A program made the position numbers and the translations under genes. The notes beneath the pieces are model-generated. The model was not told the origin of the DNA, did no database searches, and was given only the letters and a program-made list of their open reading frames with translations. This document shows, piece by piece, positions 11,935 to 13,883 of a stretch of 13,883 nt of DNA; the first letter of the stretch is position 1, and each line of letters starts with the position of its first letter. The DNA lies in contig CALMPZ010000536.1 of the NCBI GenBank assembly GCA_937871645.1, positions 1 to 13,883 of the forward strand. Direction: 5' to 3'. Source of the stretch: an uncultured Polymorphobacter sp. Lineage in GTDB: Bacteria; Pseudomonadota; Alphaproteobacteria; Sphingomonadales; Sphingomonadaceae.

Positions 11935-12771
11935 ATGCCGGACCATGTTTCAGGAAAATCAATCGTCATCACCGGCGCCGGCAGCGGCTTTGGCCGGCTG
12001 GTGGCGGGCAAGGCGGCGGCACACGGTGCCAAGGTCACGCTGGGTGATATCAATGCTGCCGCACTCGACGCGGCGGTCGCTGAAATCCGCGCGCAAGGCG
12101 GCATTGCGCAGGGCGTGGTGACCAACGTTACCGACCTTGCCGCGATGAAGGCGCTCGTTGCAGCGGCCGTCACGAACCACGGCGGCATCGACGTCATGGT
12201 CAACAACGCCGGCGTCATGCCGCTGGCGTTCTACGCCGACCATGTCGCGGCCTATGACGCCTGGGTGCGCTGCATCGATATCAATTTCAAGGGCGTGCTC
12301 AACGGCATGGTCGCGGCCTATGACCCGATGATCGCCGCGGGGCGCGGGCAGATGGTCAATGTTTCGTCGATCTATGGCAACTTCCCGACCGTCGGCGCGG
12401 CGGTCTATGGCGCGACCAAGGCGGCAGTCAATGTGCTTGGCGAGTCGCTGCGGCTCGAAGCGCGCGGCAAGATCAAGGTGACCACGGTGAAGCCGACCGG
12501 CGTGTTCGGCACCGGACTGGGCGGCACCGTCGTCAACGGCGACGGGTTGGCCGGCATCCTCGGTGGCAATGCTGCGGCGGCGAACGAGGTGTTCGCCGGG
12601 CTTGTCGCGGGCACCATCGACCCGGCACGCATCGACCCTGAAGGCATCGACTATGCCAATCTCGACCCGCGCTTCATCGCCGATGCAATCATCTACGCCA
12701 TCGACCAGCCCTGGGGCGTGTCGATCGGCGAGGTGACCGTCCGCGCCGCCGGCGACTATTACATTTTGTAG
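11935..12771 (+). CDS. Short-chain dehydrogenase/reductase (SDR)
   Basis: A 278-residue classical SDR, an NAD(P)-dependent oxidoreductase with a Rossmann fold. The nucleotide site TGAGSGFG is at 13-20, and Asp38 in VTLGDIN at the end of the second strand favours NAD over NADP. NNAG is at 90-93, the catalytic Asn is in INFKG (117), Ser is in NVSSIYG (144/145), and the YxxxK pair is Tyr158/Lys162 in YGATK. All catalytic residues are present. The C-terminal part (FGTGLGGTVVNGDGLAG onward) would form the substrate pocket, and its substrate cannot be predicted. The start at 11935 has GGGAA 7 nt upstream; a GTG at 11911 is in frame but less well placed. It lies 95 nt after the membrane protein and 82 nt before the permease, so an independent transcript is possible. 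Confidence 0.92.
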   Translation: MPDHVSGKSIVITGAGSGFGRLVAGKAAAHGAKVTLGDINAAALDAAVAEIRAQGGIAQGVVTNVTDLAAMKALVAAAVTNHGGIDVMVNNAGVMPLAFYADHVAAYDAWVRCIDINFKGVLNGMVAAYDPMIAAGRGQMVNVSSIYGNFPTVGAAVYGATKAAVNVLGESLRLEARGKIKVTTVKPTGVFGTGLGGTVVNGDGLAGILGGNAAAANEVFAGLVAGTIDPARIDPEGIDYANLDPRFIADAIIYAIDQPWGVSIGEVTVRAAGDYYIL

Positions 12772-12788
12772 CGTCACTGCAGTGGCGC
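12771..12788 (+). terminator. Small hairpin at the end of the SDR gene
   Basis: GCGTCAC and GTGGCGC form a 7-bp stem (one G-U pair) around the loop TGCA, beginning on the last base of the SDR stop codon. No U tract follows, so at most it is a weak attenuator or a 3' end stabiliser. Confidence 0.3.
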
Positions 12789-12853
12789 ACGCGGCGGATT
12801 GGCTCTAGCCTGCGTAAATGCGGCGTCTTGCGCGGTTGAACGGGGGGTAGGGC

Positions 12854-13711
12854 ATGGTGCCATTGTTGCTGGGCGCGCTGGCGCTGATCGGGCTGGTCTA
12901 TGCGTCGGTGCTGGTCCGCACGGCGCGCGCCAAGGGGGCGTTTGGCTTTGGCGCCGAAGGCGTGGTGCTAGGCGCCATCACCAACTTCTTCGATACGCTG
13001 GGCATCGGCTCGTTCGCGCCGACAACCGCGTGGATCAAGCTGCGCAAAATGGTGCCCGACAGCTATCTGCCCGCCGTGCTCAACGCCGGCCATGCACTGC
13101 CGACCGTGGCGCAGGCGCTGGTGTTCATCACGCTGGTCGAGGTCGACCCGATGCTGCTGTTCGCCTGCATCGTCGCGGCGGTCATCGGCGCGCTGGTCGG
13201 CGCGCCGGTGGTGACGCGGATGCCGGTACGGCTGGTGCAGTCGATTGTCGGTGTCGCGCTGCTGATTGCGGCAGCGCTGTATGCGATGACCAACCTCGGG
13301 CTGATGCCGTCGGGCAGCGACGCGTTGGCATTGCCGCCGGCACGTTTTGCGGGCGCCGTGGCGGCGCATTTCGTGCTGGGGGCGCTGATGACTGCGGGTA
13401 TCGGGCTTTATGCGCCGTCGCTGGTGCTGCTCAGCCTGATGGGCCTCAACCCCAAGGCAGCATTCCCGATCATGATGGGCGCCTGCGCGTTCCTGATGCC
13501 GTCGAGCGGCTTCCGCTTCCTGAAGTCGACGCGCATCGATTACAAGCTGGTGTTGTCGCTGTCGCTCGGCGGGATTCCGGCGGTGCTGCTCGCCGCCTAT
13601 GTCGTCAAGTCACTGCCGCTCGAGGCGCTGCGCTGGGGCGTTGTCGTCGTCGTGCTGTACACGGCAGTCGTCATGCTGCGCAGCGCGATGCGGCCGCAGC
13701 CGGCGGCGTAA
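12854..13711 (+). CDS. TSUP-family permease (TauE/SafE type)
   Basis: A 285-residue multi-span inner-membrane protein of the TauE/SafE (TSUP) family, whose members move sulfite, sulfoacetate or related organosulfur anions; the substrate here is unknown. Two related halves are visible. The first has GFGAEGVVLGAITNFFDTLG at about 30-49, followed by LNAGHALPTVAQALVFITL. The second has AHFVLGALMTAGIGLYAPSL at about 170-189, followed by GLNPKAAFPIMMGACAFLMP. About eight hydrophobic segments are present, beginning with VPLLLGALALIGLVYASVLV. The start is an ATG preceded by a G-rich run (12842-12852). The upstream gene is an SDR on the same strand. The strong terminator at 13797 could end this gene's transcript or a separate small RNA. 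Confidence 0.9.
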   Translation: MVPLLLGALALIGLVYASVLVRTARAKGAFGFGAEGVVLGAITNFFDTLGIGSFAPTTAWIKLRKMVPDSYLPAVLNAGHALPTVAQALVFITLVEVDPMLLFACIVAAVIGALVGAPVVTRMPVRLVQSIVGVALLIAAALYAMTNLGLMPSGSDALALPPARFAGAVAAHFVLGALMTAGIGLYAPSLVLLSLMGLNPKAAFPIMMGACAFLMPSSGFRFLKSTRIDYKLVLSLSLGGIPAVLLAAYVVKSLPLEALRWGVVVVVLYTAVVMLRSAMRPQPAA

Positions 13712-13715
13712 CGAC

Positions 13716-13745
13716 TTGCGCTGCCAGCTCGTTTGCCGCTATACA
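13716..13745 (+). promoter_or_regulatory. Possible promoter of a small RNA
   Basis: TTGCGC (13716-13721) and TATACA (13740-13745) are 18 nt apart, directly after the permease stop. An alternative -10, TACAAT, overlaps at 13742-13747. Initiation would fall near 13752. Confidence 0.3.
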
Positions 13746-13752
13746 ATTGGCA

Positions 13753-13838
13753 GACGAATTGCCGTAAATCAAAGTTCGACCGGAGGGCCGCAAACGGGCG
13801 GCGCGGGCTGGATAAGCCTGCGCCGCCTTTTTGATTTT
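13753..13838 (+). ncRNA. Candidate small RNA (or long 3' UTR)
   Basis: The stretch of about 86 nt lies between a promoter-like pair and a strong intrinsic terminator, and holds no gene with a ribosome binding site and start codon. A short 5' hairpin is possible (GGCA at 13749 with TGCC at 13760, overlapping the assumed start). An exposed purine-rich CCGGAGGG follows at 13780-13787, then the terminator stem. It matches no RNA family that I know. It may equally be the permease's 3' UTR. Confidence 0.3.
13797..13838 (+). terminator. Strong Rho-independent terminator
   Basis: A continuous 13-bp stem (13797-13809 with 13815-13827, one G-U pair) with loop GGATA is followed by TTTTT at 13828-13832, then GA and TTTT. 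It works only for + strand transcription. It is the one textbook intrinsic terminator in the window. Confidence 0.88.
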
Positions 13839-13841
13839 AGA

Positions 13842-13865
13842 GCCTCCGGCGGGCAGGCCTGAGGC
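13842..13865 (+). repeat. 24-nt dispersed intergenic repeat
   Basis: Identical to the inverted copy at 7172-7195; its first 12 nt also occur at 902-913. It sits 4 nt after the terminator. Its right part belongs to a perfect dyad GCAGGCCT-G-AGGCCTGC at 13853-13869, which the 7172 copy only partly retains. Confidence 0.8.
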
Positions 13866-13883
13866 CTGCACCCGATTGTTTGG

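Noticed and set aside
13599..13862. + strand open frame across the permease end and the terminator
   Set aside because: It starts inside the permease in another frame, lacks a ribosome binding site and runs through the terminator stem.

Overview
The window is GC-rich and densely coded, and reads as a piece of alphaproteobacterial chromosome, most likely Sphingomonadales. That placement is an inference from several signs: the yajC-secD-secF-Mth938 gene order, an NDUFS4-type complex I accessory subunit, an HrpB helicase, a DUF815 ATPase diverging from yajC, a DUF3775 protein, and strong codon bias. There is no integrase, transposase, phage gene, CRISPR array or plasmid function. It looks like core or near-core genome with a few lineage-specific pieces.

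Layout. (1) 1-884, + strand: 3' end of an hrpB helicase gene, an NDUFS4-like complex I subunit gene, and tRNA-Arg(TCT) only 13 nt behind it. (2) 902-3747: a hairpin, then a minus-strand cluster read right to left: a DUF815 AAA-type ATPase followed by two secreted proteins built from DUF3011 repeats (three in one, two in the other, the second with polyasparagine linkers). (3) 3828-7167, + strand: yajC, secD, secF and an Mth938/NDUFAF3-like gene, a compact Sec-accessory operon. (4) 7198-10839, minus strand: isoaspartyl peptidase/asparaginase, ferredoxin-reductase-type flavoprotein, nitronate-monooxygenase-type flavoprotein, DUF3775 protein; the first two overlap at ATGA. (5) 10902-13711, + strand: a strong promoter and tRNA-Met(CAT), then a YCII-like protein, a small three-helix membrane protein behind a striking dyad, an SDR oxidoreductase and a TSUP-family permease. 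(6) 13712-13883: a strong Rho-independent terminator, perhaps ending a small RNA, and a copy of a dispersed repeat. No gene-free stretch exceeds about 180 nt.

How parts work together. YajC-SecD-SecF drive the late, proton-motive-force-dependent step of Sec export. The adjacent Mth938-like protein belongs to the family of the complex I assembly factor NDUFAF3, and an NDUFS4-like subunit is encoded about 6 kb away. The DUF3011 proteins are themselves Sec substrates with regular cysteines suited to periplasmic disulfides. The two flavoenzymes and the asparaginase look co-transcribed, but I cannot name a shared pathway.

Most interesting: a 24-nt intergenic repeat present exactly in two inverted copies, with a 12-nt core at a third site, each at gene 3' ends; the five-repeat DUF3011 pair with microsatellite-like Asn tracts; a candidate small RNA at 13753-13838; a dyad operator at 11405-11432; and a possibly leaderless asparaginase message. 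I did not find a convincing new multi-gene defence or mobile system.
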